Shown: positions 24,546 through 33,607, numbered from the stretch's first letter. The stretch is DNA of 38,932 nt from Cloacimonetes bacterium UBA3541 (GCA_002376725.1 DFOM01000062.1:1-38932); one strand, 5' to 3'. Numbers and translations: made by a program. Notes: generated from the letters alone by a model not told the origin.

Positions 24546-25814
24546 TTAAATCCAAGAAGTGGTATTATATCGCCTCTTAGGGGAATTTTTACGAAGCAGG
24601 AAAGAGCCACTGGGTGGCGATACCTTTCCCTTTTGAACCACTCTATTTCCTCGCAGATATACTTCTTCTATGCTTCCTTCCAGTTTATGCATACTGCCAT
24701 CAGGTGCCTTAAAGAAGGTTTCTTTTTCTGGATTATAAACCACAAAATCAGCATCAGAGCCAGCTGCTAAACAACCCTTAATGGGATAAAGTCCTAATCT
24801 TTTAGCAGAATTTTCGCTGGTCATTTTAATCACCGTAGCAAGTGGAACCTTACGCTTTTTCCAGAGTTCTGAGAGCGTCCAGAGATAGGAATAGGGTAAC
24901 AGCTTTTCCGTTGTACCGCGAAATGCCTGACTAACATTTTTTGGTAGGGATAAAGCTTCTACATTGTTGGAAAGCATATATATTTTGTTGGTACGTAAAA
25001 GTTCAAAAAGTTGATGTTCAGGGTCATCCAGCTCTATCTCTTGATCCAGGTCTATTCCAGAGAAAAACTTCATCAAATCTCCAATACATAGGGCATAGGA
25101 GATATCTGTGCGTTTATATATACTGTTAAGAAATTCTATAGTAGGATAAAAAGATATACGAGGTATATGGATAGGATTCTCTTGAATACGTCGTAAAAGT
25201 TTCTTGATAGCATTGTCTTGTGACTGGAAAGAGAATTCTTTATCTTCTTCAAAATCATATCCCTGAAAAGCAAAGAGAGTATCAGATTCGTAAATATCTA
25301 GGAAAAGGTCCATTATCTCAGATAAAGAAAGGGTGGGTATGTGATGATTAGGAGAAGGATAAAAAAGTGCTAATCCTGCTATACCATGAGACCAAAGTTG
25401 CTGAGCTGCTTCAGCATGATAAGGATAGGAAGCCATATCAACATTACCCCATATTGCCATATCCAAATAGGAATTTTTTTCTATCAGTTCTTGCCAATAA
25501 TTAAGGTCTTCTAAGTGGAATATAGGCTTTGGAATAAAATAACTCAGTTCAGCAAAACTTGTCCAACCCCCTAATAAGGCAGATTTAGTAATGTGAGAAA
25601 GGTTTTTTTCTGGATCTTTATCAGTTATAATATGGCTATGTGCATCCACTCCTCCAGGGAGCAAAATTTTTCCCTTGAGGTCTATAACCTCTGGTAGCTC
25701 ATCTGATTGGATTTCATCACTGGAAATCTTGATAATAGTTTCATTAAACAGGACATTAACCCGTTTAAATGCAGCCGAGGTTGTCGGAAGAGAGACATTT
25801 GTGAATAACTTCAT
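24546..25814 (-). CDS. Dihydroorotase/hydantoinase-like amidohydrolase, metal site degenerate
   Basis: Amidohydrolase-superfamily protein of 422 aa. The N-terminal strand ILLPGGVDAHSHI keeps the first metal pair (His59, His61). The C-terminal segment TSENSAKRLGLYPIKGCLAAG, then SDADFVVYNPEK, is the family's closing beta-sandwich. The other expected ligands are not there. FAFQGYDFEEDK replaces the HAE-type strand, ISFYPTIEFLN replaces the H-x-S strand, and IYMLSNNVEALS replaces the T-D-x-A-P loop with the catalytic Asp. It is thus probably not an active dihydroorotase, though another chemistry cannot be excluded. It is first in an operon with tldE-tldD. 25815-26117 holds no gene; a TTGACA (minus, 25952-25957) is a possible -35. 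Confidence 0.75.
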   Translation of the reverse strand: MKLFTNVSLPTTSAAFKRVNVLFNETIIKISSDEIQSDELPEVIDLKGKILLPGGVDAHSHIITDKDPEKNLSHITKSALLGGWTSFAELSYFIPKPIFHLEDLNYWQELIEKNSYLDMAIWGNVDMASYPYHAEAAQQLWSHGIAGLALFYPSPNHHIPTLSLSEIMDLFLDIYESDTLFAFQGYDFEEDKEFSFQSQDNAIKKLLRRIQENPIHIPRISFYPTIEFLNSIYKRTDISYALCIGDLMKFFSGIDLDQEIELDDPEHQLFELLRTNKIYMLSNNVEALSLPKNVSQAFRGTTEKLLPYSYLWTLSELWKKRKVPLATVIKMTSENSAKRLGLYPIKGCLAAGSDADFVVYNPEKETFFKAPDGSMHKLEGSIEEVYLRGNRVVQKGKVSPPSGSFLLRKNSPKRRYNTTSWI

Positions 25815-26117
25815 ACTATTCCATTATTAAAACTATCCGCATTCTATACTTCATAAGAATAACGAATCTGTTATATGGTTCGGAAAATTTATTCTTTAAT
25901 ATAAAAAACAATTCTCCAAACTGATAGTATAAAATTATAACTCTCAAAATCTGTCAAGAAATAACTCAGTTAAAGAAAGATAATATAGTTCTAACATATT
26001 GAATTATAATGAATAATAAATGTAAATAGATGATAGGAGAGCTAAAAGAGTAGTAAAAAATGAATACAGCTCACGCTGGAAATACTTTTGCCGGTAAATT
26101 GTTCTATTTATAAAGGG

Positions 26118-26465
26118 TTATTTAAGTATCAAAGTCCTCTTAACGGAAGTATATCGCTGGTTAAAACGAACTATTAGAAAATACTCACCTGAAGGAGTAT
26201 AAGTGCCATTATCACCAATCCGATCCCATACCATTTGTAGATTATCTTTCACCATACCGCTATAAAGAGTTTTAATCACCTTGCCTGCTTCTGTTTCAAT
26301 ACTTATTTGAACTTCCACGGGGCTATCAAAGCTTACGGTTATTTTGGTAAAATCATACATCGGATTAGGATCAATGACTATGTCTGTTAAGGCTTTGAGT
26401 TCGTCTGCTGATAAGATAGTCAGCATTAAAAGACTCATTGTTATAACTAATAATATCTTTTTCAT
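26118..26465 (-). CDS. Small secreted protein with FlgD-like/T9SS-type C-terminal Ig domain
   Basis: I chose the ATG at 26465 because AGGAG lies just upstream and the product then begins with a good signal peptide (MKKILLVITMSLLMLTILSA). An upstream ATG at 26519 would add 18 residues and overlap the ROK gene. The mature part (about 95 aa) is a single beta-domain: VIDPNPMYDFTKITVSFD, then VWDRIGDNGTYTPSGEYFLIVR. This matches the FlgD Ig-like and C-terminal sorting-domain pattern seen in FCB-group secreted proteins. Normally this domain ends a long protein; here it stands alone, so its function is unclear. Confidence 0.65.
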   Translation of the reverse strand: MKKILLVITMSLLMLTILSADELKALTDIVIDPNPMYDFTKITVSFDSPVEVQISIETEAGKVIKTLYSGMVKDNLQMVWDRIGDNGTYTPSGEYFLIVRFNQRYTSVKRTLILK

Positions 26466-26509
26466 TTTACACTCTCCTAAAGTTTTTACAAATATAATAT
26501 ATGCATATT

Positions 26510-27454
26510 TCATTCCCAAACAAATTTATTAGCAGATTCTGCTAAAATAATGGCACCTAAGACTCCAGCTTTATTTCCTGCTAAAGCTTTTTCTATCTTG
26601 ATGTTTTGAGCATTTATTGAGGGTAAACATTCTTTGATTTTATTCTGAAGCTTTTCCCAATCATACAAAGCTCCCTCCATAGCACCTCCTCCTATAACAA
26701 TAACTTCTGGGTCAAGAAGAACAGAAAGATTAGCAATACCCTGGGCAAGTATAGATAATCCTTCCTCTATTATTCTATAAACTTTAGGGTCTATTGCTGC
26801 AAGGTTGAGTAAATCTTTAACATTTAAGGAAAATTCTGTTTTAGAAAAGGGTATTTCCAGTAAGCTAATTCTTCTCCGAAGACCATCCATAGAGGAATAA
26901 GCTTCAACACAACCCTTTCTTTTGCAAGAACATATTTCTCCTCCAGGAATTATGCAGATATGACCCAGTTCCATAGCATATCCATGAGAACCGTGGAAAA
27001 TGTTATCTTTTTGAACAAATCCACAACCAATGCCACTTCCGACAGTTATGCCTACTATATCGTTTTTAAAATTTCGTTGCCAGGCTTCAGCAAAGCACAT
27101 CAGGTTGGCATCATTATCCCAATAAACAGGAAGTTTTATATTATCAGGAATTAGGCTTCGGATATCTATATTTACTAAAAATGGGAGATTGGGATTTATT
27201 CCTACTATTTGATGATTTTTGAGGTCTATTGTGCCTGGCGTTCCTATACCGATAGCTTGTATGTTTTGCCCGATAGGATTACTAAGAGCTAAATTTAAAA
27301 TATCAGAGATAATATTTTTTAAATAAGAGAGCGATTTTATGGAAAGGTCTTTTTTGTTAAAATACTGTAAACCTATTTTACAATTACCCCATCCATATTT
27401 GACACTGGAAGCACCAATGTCTATTCCTAAGAAATATTTATTTGATGTTATCAT
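26510..27454 (-). CDS. ROK family sugar kinase (glucokinase-like)
   Basis: Predicted ATP-dependent sugar kinase. FLGIDIGASSVKYGWG is the phosphate-1 loop. VYWDNDANLMCFAEAW has the catalytic Asp115. GITVGSGIGCGFV is the phosphate-2 loop. The ROK zinc site is complete: His165 in MELGHICIIPGG and Cys175, Cys177, Cys182 in CSCKRKGC, followed by VEAYSS. There is no N-terminal helix-turn-helix, so it is an enzyme rather than a NagC/XylR-type repressor. 314 aa. The ATG lies 10 bases after the CCA end of tRNA-His, has no Shine-Dalgarno sequence, and sits in the loop of a 9-bp inverted repeat. Confidence 0.88.
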   Translation of the reverse strand: MITSNKYFLGIDIGASSVKYGWGNCKIGLQYFNKKDLSIKSLSYLKNIISDILNLALSNPIGQNIQAIGIGTPGTIDLKNHQIVGINPNLPFLVNIDIRSLIPDNIKLPVYWDNDANLMCFAEAWQRNFKNDIVGITVGSGIGCGFVQKDNIFHGSHGYAMELGHICIIPGGEICSCKRKGCVEAYSSMDGLRRRISLLEIPFSKTEFSLNVKDLLNLAAIDPKVYRIIEEGLSILAQGIANLSVLLDPEVIVIGGGAMEGALYDWEKLQNKIKECLPSINAQNIKIEKALAGNKAGVLGAIILAESANKFVWE

Positions 27455-27463
27455 ATCAAATAA
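27438..27463. repeat. Inverted repeat around the ROK start codon
   Basis: TTATTTGAT (27438-27446) and ATCAAATAA (27455-27463) are perfect 9-base arms around an 8-base centre that contains the ATG (27452-27454, minus). It starts two bases after the tRNA-His CCA. It could be an operator or an RNA hairpin presenting the start codon. Confidence 0.6.
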
Positions 27464-27464
27464 G

Positions 27465-27540
27465 TGGGGTGGGTGATGGGGATCGAACCCACAACGCCCG
27501 GAACCACAATCCGGTGCTCTGCCAGTTGAACTACACCCAC
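27465..27540 (-). tRNA. tRNA-His (GTG)
   Basis: Cloverleaf on the minus strand with 7-bp acceptor GTGGGTG/CACCCAC, anticodon GTG in ATTGTGGTT, T-arm GTGGGTTCGATCCC, discriminator C73 and encoded CCA. The base before position 1 (27541) gives the G-1 typical of tRNA-His. Confidence 0.95.
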
Positions 27541-27571
27541 CACAAAGATATTTTTTAAGTATCTAATGAAA

Positions 27572-27648
27572 TGGCACGCCAGAAGGGATTCGAACCCCTG
27601 ACCCGCAGCTTAGAAGGCTGCTGCTCTATCCTGCTGAGCTACTGGCGC
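27572..27648 (-). tRNA. tRNA-Arg (TCT)
   Basis: Cloverleaf with acceptor GCGCCAG/CTGGCGT, anticodon TCT in CCTTCTAAG, T-arm AGGGGTTCGAATCCC, discriminator G and encoded CCA. Confidence 0.95.
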
Positions 27649-27654
27649 ATTTTT

Positions 27655-27731
27655 TGGTAGCGGTGCAGGGATTTGAACCCCGGACCTGCGGATTATGATT
27701 CCGACGCTCTAACCAGCTGAGCTACACCGCC
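27655..27731 (-). tRNA. tRNA-Met, elongator (CAT)
   Basis: Cloverleaf with acceptor GGCGGTG/CACCGCT, anticodon CAT in AATCATAAT, T-arm GGGGTTCAAATCCC, discriminator A and encoded CCA. The anticodon stem lacks the initiator's three G-C pairs, and base 27:43 appears mismatched (T-C). A lysidine-modified tRNA-Ile2 is the alternative for CAT; the sequence looks more like elongator Met. Confidence 0.85.
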
Positions 27732-27749
27732 CTACTATATTTAAAAGAG

Positions 27750-27772
27750 AAAAAATCCGGTGTTTCCACCGG
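27750..27772 (-). terminator. Intrinsic terminator between tRNA-fMet and tRNA-Met
   Basis: On the minus strand CCGGTG-GAAA-CACCGG (27757-27772) is a stem with a GAAA tetraloop. It is followed by A and TTTTTT (27750-27755), then a T-rich stretch. Upstream AAAA can extend the stem. Confidence 0.8.
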
Positions 27773-27782
27773 CTTTTAAAAA

Positions 27783-27858
<76 letters not shown>

Positions 27859-28000
27859 TCTAGAAAGACAAGTAAATATAACCATATATTTTTGTCAAGT
27901 TATTTTATTACCTAGTTCATAATTATTTTTATTTATTTACGCTATAATTTCTCTTTCCCTTCAAATTATTTAATTTTTTATTCTCCACCAATTACTAATA

Positions 28001-28073
28001 TCCAGCTTATGCCCAGCTTATGCCCAGCTTATGTCCAACTTATGTCCAACTTATGTCTGAAATGGGACATAAG
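28001..28073. repeat. Five tandem 11-bp repeats plus one inverted copy
   Basis: Units TCCAGCTTATG, CCCAGCTTATG (twice) and TCCAACTTATG (twice) run without gaps over 28001-28055. An inverted copy, TGGGACATAAG, is at 28063-28073. The unit also occurs at 1-22. The remaining 27859-28437 has no gene; a 20-codon frame near 28232 is too short to support. Confidence 0.9.
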
Positions 28074-28437
28074 GTACTCATAAATTTGAGAATGATTGGC
28101 GAATTTAAGTAAAGATATAGGATGAGTTAAGCAATAGAATGTTTAATTGAGTTATCCTGTGTAGATTATAATTCATTGCTTTAGTTGTGATTAAGTAGAT
28201 AGAGTGAACAATTTATTTCAAGGAAGCTTATAATGCTGGTTGTAAAATTTATTGACAGCTTAGTCGGGCAAATAAAAAGAAAACAAACTGATTAAACGGT
28301 AGGAAAATGAAAGAATGGAAATAATACTAAGCGTTTGTTTTATATACTTAGAATTGGCAATTTTAACCTCTTAAGGTCAGTTCTCAAATGGGTGTTTTGA
28401 TAGATTATTTTATCTTGATATCTGCAATAGGATAGAG

Positions 28438-30693
28438 ATGACTCAGAACGATAAACCTGCTCCTCTTTTTCTTCCTGTTCTTTTTTGGTGTGTAGGTATC
28501 GCTTTATCCCGAGCATTAGTTATTCCCTTTATTTGGCAAACAATTATAGCATTGGCATTGTTTGTCTTGGCTCTTTTTTTTAAATCTGGTCGCATATATC
28601 TATTATTAGGAATTTGTCTGCTCTTAGGTGGAATGCGATGGACAGTTGCTCAGCAACCTTCAGCTTTAGAAGAAGTATTTAAAACTAAATCTCATATTCA
28701 GCAAGATTCCAGATTTTTAGTTACCAATCTCATATCTTCTAAGTCAAATCTGTATCAGATAAGATTATACGAAATTGCTGGTATTAAAAATCGGGAAAAT
28801 CTTCTTTTATATAGTGATTATAAATTAAATCCCGGACAGCAGTATTCTGCATTATTAGAAATCGTTCCTGCTGAGACTGATGCTGTATTGGATATGTATC
28901 CATCACTTCCTCGTGCTTACATCCGGCAAAATCTTAAAGCCGAGAAAATGTCTAAAGCTCTATTTCCTATAGCGATATGGCGAACTAAATTGCTTGCTAA
29001 TCTGGAAACTAAGATGGGAGATGAAGCAGATTTTGCTAAAGCACTACTGTTTTCGGATATTTCTGCTAAAGGTAAATACCGAGATGAGTTAACCCGGAGT
29101 GGTATGATTCATTTGATTGTAGTAAGTGGACTTCATATCTGGTTCATTTATGCAATATGTATGATAGTTTTGAAAGCCTTCTTTCCTCCCAGGCTAGCAG
29201 AATTAATTTTTCTTATTCTTATAATTTTTTATGCGGCATTGAATTACTGGGCACCTCCAGTTTTACGCTCTATATTAATGATAGGATTGATGATAATTGC
29301 ACGCTGGCGAAATATCCCTCTTGGTAGTTCACAACTTCTGGCATTAAGTATGTTAATAATTACGGCAATAAATCCTAATCAATTGTTTGATATAGGATTG
29401 CAGCTTTCTTTTCTATGTGTGGGAGTGATATTACTGGGTCTACCCCATATTGAATGGATAAAAGAAAAGGATATACAGGCTTCCAATATACGCAATAAAG
29501 TGAACAATTTTTTTGATTTATTGCTAATGAACTTAGTTGTAGGTTTAGCAGTAATGCCGTTAACGCTTTATTATTTTGGTACTGCTTCGCTAAATGGTAT
29601 AATTGGTAATATATTAGGCATTCCTCTTTCTGGTGTGATTTTAATTTTAAGTTTTCTTATTTTAGTTATTCCAGCTGTAAATCTACTTTCTGCTTCTTTG
29701 ATTAATTCCTATCGTTTTCTCCTTTATATCTTTAATTATTGGACCGAGTTGGTGGCTAGTATACCTTTCTATCTCCAAAATTACTGGATAACGAGCTTGC
29801 AATTAGCAGGTTGTATTCTGCTTATTATTGGTGGACTATCTATGCTCAGGAAATTAAGGATAAGCTGGCAAAAACTCATAATCTGTCTGATAGGAATAGT
29901 CCTTATCATTGTTCCTCAATTTCTTCATCCAGCAGATAAGGGAATCTATCTTTTCAATTGTGGAACAGGAGATTGTATATTAATTTCTCTCAATGATGGT
30001 CAAAGCATAATGATAGATACGGGTCCATATTATAGAGTTTCAGAAAAAAGCTGGGCATCTCAGAAATTAATTCCCTGGCTTAATCGTAAGAATATAAAAG
30101 AGATAGATTGGTTACTTTTAACTCATCTGGATTCTGACCATTCTGGTGGCTTTCCTGATATAGTTAATTCACTCCCAATTAAAAATATAGCAGTAAGCGA
30201 TGAAACCATATCTGATCAGCGATGGAAAGAATGGGAAAATTATGGTCTTTTGGATAAGATTAATATTCACTGTATTGAAGATACAATCAGTTATAGAATT
30301 GGGGAGGCAAGTTTAAAGTTTTTACATCCAGCTAAATACTTCTTTCCGGCTACTTCCAATAGTTCTTCACTTGTAGTAAGGATGGATTATCAAGGTAAGC
30401 GTTATCTTTTTACTGGAGATGCTGATATAAATGCAGAATTTTATATGCTGGAACATTATCCTGAGGAACTTAAAGCAGATTATTTAAAAGCAGGACATCA
30501 CGGAAGTAAGAGTTCCAGCAGTAGAGAATTTATTCGGACAGTTCTTCCAGAAGAAGTTTGGATATCGGTAGGTCGTAGAAATCAATGGAATTTTCCTCAT
30601 CCTGAGCCAATGTATAATTTCCAGCTTTATGCGGAGAGTATAAGGCGCACATCTGAAGGAACTATCTATCATTCTTTTACACAAAAAGATTGA
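28438..30693 (+). CDS. comEC: ComEC/Rec2 family DNA uptake channel
   Basis: Inner-membrane channel that passes single-stranded DNA into the cytoplasm during natural transformation. The N-terminal hydrophobic region and DUF4131-like soluble part span about 1-190. The Competence domain (about 210-480) has LIVVSGLHIWFIYAI and many membrane helices. The C-terminal metallo-beta-lactamase-like domain (about 500-751) has LLLTHLDSDHSGGF, FTGDADINAE and KAGHHGSKSSSS. 751 aa is full-length. GGATAGAG precedes the ATG. It starts a plus-strand run of five genes. Confidence 0.93.
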   Translation: MTQNDKPAPLFLPVLFWCVGIALSRALVIPFIWQTIIALALFVLALFFKSGRIYLLLGICLLLGGMRWTVAQQPSALEEVFKTKSHIQQDSRFLVTNLISSKSNLYQIRLYEIAGIKNRENLLLYSDYKLNPGQQYSALLEIVPAETDAVLDMYPSLPRAYIRQNLKAEKMSKALFPIAIWRTKLLANLETKMGDEADFAKALLFSDISAKGKYRDELTRSGMIHLIVVSGLHIWFIYAICMIVLKAFFPPRLAELIFLILIIFYAALNYWAPPVLRSILMIGLMIIARWRNIPLGSSQLLALSMLIITAINPNQLFDIGLQLSFLCVGVILLGLPHIEWIKEKDIQASNIRNKVNNFFDLLLMNLVVGLAVMPLTLYYFGTASLNGIIGNILGIPLSGVILILSFLILVIPAVNLLSASLINSYRFLLYIFNYWTELVASIPFYLQNYWITSLQLAGCILLIIGGLSMLRKLRISWQKLIICLIGIVLIIVPQFLHPADKGIYLFNCGTGDCILISLNDGQSIMIDTGPYYRVSEKSWASQKLIPWLNRKNIKEIDWLLLTHLDSDHSGGFPDIVNSLPIKNIAVSDETISDQRWKEWENYGLLDKINIHCIEDTISYRIGEASLKFLHPAKYFFPATSNSSSLVVRMDYQGKRYLFTGDADINAEFYMLEHYPEELKADYLKAGHHGSKSSSSREFIRTVLPEEVWISVGRRNQWNFPHPEPMYNFQLYAESIRRTSEGTIYHSFTQKD

Positions 30694-30752
30694 CAAGGTA
30701 ATGAAATCAAAAGTTGAAGTAATTTAATAAGTTAGAGAGGAGATTGAATTTT

Positions 30753-32354
30753 ATGTTCACTCAGATTGAAGAAGTATTGGGTGTACCTCTGATATTGGAA
30801 ATGATTGAAGCAGAAGGTGAGTTCCTTAAATCAGTTAAAAAGGAGCATTTAACCGAGTGTCCGGAAAATTTTTACGATAATTATTTCTTACCTATACATT
30901 ACAAAGAATTAGGACTAATTATAGATAAGCTCACTGCACATAAATCTAAATTGAATACCTTGCTGGAACTTTTAGCGGCTATTCCCAATTTAGAGTTTCC
31001 TCTACATAAAAATGTTAAGATTTTAACTATGCATCAATTATATGAAATTAAAGAATATATTTATTACTACAATCAATTATACTATTTTTTGGAAAAGCAA
31101 GGCTGGTTGGATCTCTTTGATAATGTGAGGGATCTTACAGGATTTTTTGAAATATTAGACCCTGAAGGTTTTGGTTTACCTATATTTGTTATTTCATCTG
31201 CTTATTCTGACGAAATAGGCGATATTTTGAGTGGACAATTACAATTGATGCAGGAACTAAAAGAATCTTATGAGCAGCTTCTGGAAAAAGCAAAAAAGGA
31301 ATTGCAGATTCCCTATCTTAAAGAAAGTTTCACTATTTCACGAGCTGAAACAGAATTAGCTGATAGGATCATTCACTCTCCCTATTTTATTTTAACGGCA
31401 GAAAATGTAGCCAATTATAGTTTTGAGTTAGCAGATGATGAACATTGTCTGGAACTTAAAAAGAAAATTAATAATCTTCAGGAAAAAATGGAAGCAGAGG
31501 AACGCTATGTATTACAAGAACTGACCGATATTTACCGAGAATGGGAAAGCAGTATTTTTTTAAGCTGGTTATCTTTAAGAACAAGTGCCTGGAAAATTCT
31601 TTTGAGCAATTTCGCTATTAAATATAACTGTTGTATACCAGTTGTATGGCGTAAAAAAGCAATCATAGTTAAAAAAGCAGTTAATCTTCCTCTAAAGCAA
31701 CATTTGGAAAGTATGGGCAGAAAATATCAACCTGTAGATTATGAATTTAGTGGTTCCGTTTCTCTTCTAACTGGTCCTAATATGGGAGGTAAAACTACGG
31801 TTTTAAAAACCCTAGGTCAGTTTTGCACTCTACTTCACTATGGTATTCCCCTTCCCTGTGAAAGTGCAGAATTACCGCTATTTAAACATATCTGGTATAA
31901 TCAATCTGAGACGTATAATAATGCTGATTTAAGTAGTTTTGGGAGAGAAGTGGTATCGTTTACTCAGGCAATACAGCAATCTGGTACCAATCTCTTTCTT
32001 TTAGATGAATTTGCTCGCGGTACCAATCCTATTGAAGGTGAGTTATTGGTTTCAGCAGTATTGCAATATCTTGCTGCCACCAAAAATATGAGTATTGCGG
32101 CAACGCATTTTACTGCACCAACAATGCTTCCCAAAGTTACGCAATATAGTATAGCAGGATTAAATTTGGATAAAATCCAAGCTCAAAATCCTAAGGATGC
32201 TAATGAGAGGCTAAAAATTCTTAATGAGGCTATGGACTACAGTATTAAGCGCTTACAAAAGAATGAAGCTCCCCCTCTAAATGCTATAAATGTGGCAAGA
32301 ATCCTTGGAATGCCCGAAGAGGTTTTAAAATATACTGAGATTAAAGATAAATGA
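30753..32354 (+). CDS. MutS-family core ATPase without mismatch-recognition domain
   Basis: ABC-type ATPase of the MutS superfamily, 533 aa from the ATG at 30753, which has GAGGAG ten bases upstream. A TTG at 30744 is too close to that site. About 1-330 is helical (core/clamp-like). The ATPase domain has Walker A GPNMGGKTT at about 341-349, Walker B LFLLDEFARGTN at about 414-425, and AATHFTAP as the switch region. The mismatch-reading domains I/II of MutS and the Smr domain of MutS2 are missing. A similar architecture is known for the MutS-like KamB/KamC proteins of lysine-fermentation clusters. That link is from memory and not proven; no other lysine-pathway gene is here. Confidence 0.75.
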   Translation: MFTQIEEVLGVPLILEMIEAEGEFLKSVKKEHLTECPENFYDNYFLPIHYKELGLIIDKLTAHKSKLNTLLELLAAIPNLEFPLHKNVKILTMHQLYEIKEYIYYYNQLYYFLEKQGWLDLFDNVRDLTGFFEILDPEGFGLPIFVISSAYSDEIGDILSGQLQLMQELKESYEQLLEKAKKELQIPYLKESFTISRAETELADRIIHSPYFILTAENVANYSFELADDEHCLELKKKINNLQEKMEAEERYVLQELTDIYREWESSIFLSWLSLRTSAWKILLSNFAIKYNCCIPVVWRKKAIIVKKAVNLPLKQHLESMGRKYQPVDYEFSGSVSLLTGPNMGGKTTVLKTLGQFCTLLHYGIPLPCESAELPLFKHIWYNQSETYNNADLSSFGREVVSFTQAIQQSGTNLFLLDEFARGTNPIEGELLVSAVLQYLAATKNMSIAATHFTAPTMLPKVTQYSIAGLNLDKIQAQNPKDANERLKILNEAMDYSIKRLQKNEAPPLNAINVARILGMPEEVLKYTEIKDK

Positions 32355-33142
32355 AAAGAATAACTTTATCTGAAACCATTGAAATAAGTATGGAAATAGG
32401 GAAAATCTTGCTTCAAAATGGTTCTACGGCAAATCGTGTGGAACTTATGATGTGCAAGGTATGTAAAATTTTTGGGTATCCTCAAACTGAAGCTTTTGTT
32501 ACTCCAACGGGCATCTTTCTTACAGTTTCTGATGGTAAAGAAAATATCACTACCAGTATTAAGAGAATTGAAAATCGGAAAACTGATTTAGGGAAAATAA
32601 CTAAAATCAGCCATCTAGTCAATGAAATGGAGAAGCAATATTGTAGAGACGGATTATGTATGTGGGATGCCGATAAATTTAGAGATGAACTAAGACATAT
32701 TGAGAATGAGAGAGCCTGGCCAGAATGGTTTACCATTTTTTGTGGAGGTTTGACCAGTGGTTGTTTTTGTTTGTTATTTGGTGGTAGTTGGTTGGAATTT
32801 GCAGTTGCTTATATAGTTGGAGTTTTAGTTAGTTTATCTTTAAAATTACTTGGTAATTTAAGACTTAACAGTTTTTTGACACATATAGTGGGAGCTGCAT
32901 TAATAGTAGTTTTTGCCAAAGTTTTGGATATCTGGGTACCCTATATAAAACTGGATAACATAATTATCGGTGGAATTATGCTTTTAGTTCCAGGTTTAAG
33001 TTTTGTTAATGCAATTCGTGATGCTATGAGTGGAGATCTTGTTTCTGGAACTGCAAGAGGTATTGAAGCAATAATGTTAGCTATTGCTATTGCTGCAGGA
33101 AGTGGTATTATGCTTAAGCTTTTTGAACTATGGGGGATGTAA
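32351..33142 (+). CDS. ThrE-type exporter, N-terminal subunit (DUF1212)
   Basis: Half of a threonine/serine exporter-like membrane protein. The cytoplasmic N-part has GKILLQNGSTANRVELMM and the ADKFRDELRHIENE helix typical of the ThrE/DUF1212 family. From about 125 onward there are five or so transmembrane helices, with the conserved MLLVPGLSFVNAIRDAMSGD. 263 aa. The ATG overlaps the stop of the MutS-like gene (ATGA). Substrate is unproven; amino acids or dicarboxylates are possible. Confidence 0.82.
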   Translation: MKRITLSETIEISMEIGKILLQNGSTANRVELMMCKVCKIFGYPQTEAFVTPTGIFLTVSDGKENITTSIKRIENRKTDLGKITKISHLVNEMEKQYCRDGLCMWDADKFRDELRHIENERAWPEWFTIFCGGLTSGCFCLLFGGSWLEFAVAYIVGVLVSLSLKLLGNLRLNSFLTHIVGAALIVVFAKVLDIWVPYIKLDNIIIGGIMLLVPGLSFVNAIRDAMSGDLVSGTARGIEAIMLAIAIAAGSGIMLKLFELWGM

Positions 33143-33143
33143 A

Positions 33144-33596
33144 ATGCGACCCTTTGACCATCTAACTTTAATGCAATTCTGCTGGTCTACCTTATCTATA
33201 CTTGGCTTCTCTATAAGGGTAAATCTTAAAGGTTGGAAAATCTTTTTGATAGCACTGGGTGGAGGATTAACCTGGGCATTTTATCTCATATTTTTATATT
33301 TCAGTAAGTCCCTGTTATTCTCTATCTTTTTCTCTGTGTTTTTGGTATGTACTTATTCCGAGGTTGTAGCCCGTTTGAGTAAGATACCGGTTTCAGTTTT
33401 TGTCACCTGTGTTATTATTCCCCTTGTTCCTGGTAGAAATCTTTATTATGCGATGCAAGCTTATATTGCTGGAAATAGTGCAGTCGCTTCTGAGAATCTT
33501 TATAAAGTGTTGTTGATTTCTGGAACCATAGCCTTAGCTATAGCAGTAGTGAGTAGTGTGACAAATATTATCTTTAGATTAAAGGACAGATTTTAG
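33144..33596 (+). CDS. ThrE-type exporter, C-terminal subunit (DUF3815)
   Basis: Second half of the split exporter, 150 aa with about four to five transmembrane helices. The start at 33144 (MRPFDHLTL) follows GGGGGATG and lies one base after the preceding stop. An open extension to 33084 lies inside the upstream gene. The stretch IPLVPGRNLYYAMQAYIAGN mirrors the LVPG-N-R/YxAM motif of the first subunit, as expected for the internal duplication of the family. Confidence 0.82.
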   Translation: MRPFDHLTLMQFCWSTLSILGFSIRVNLKGWKIFLIALGGGLTWAFYLIFLYFSKSLLFSIFFSVFLVCTYSEVVARLSKIPVSVFVTCVIIPLVPGRNLYYAMQAYIAGNSAVASENLYKVLLISGTIALAIAVVSSVTNIIFRLKDRF

Positions 33597-33607
33597 GAAT
33601 AAATAGG

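Noticed and set aside
28232..28294. 20-codon frame with AAGGAAG upstream between the repeat array and comEC
   Set aside because: Too short, no recognisable product and not needed to explain neighbouring expression.
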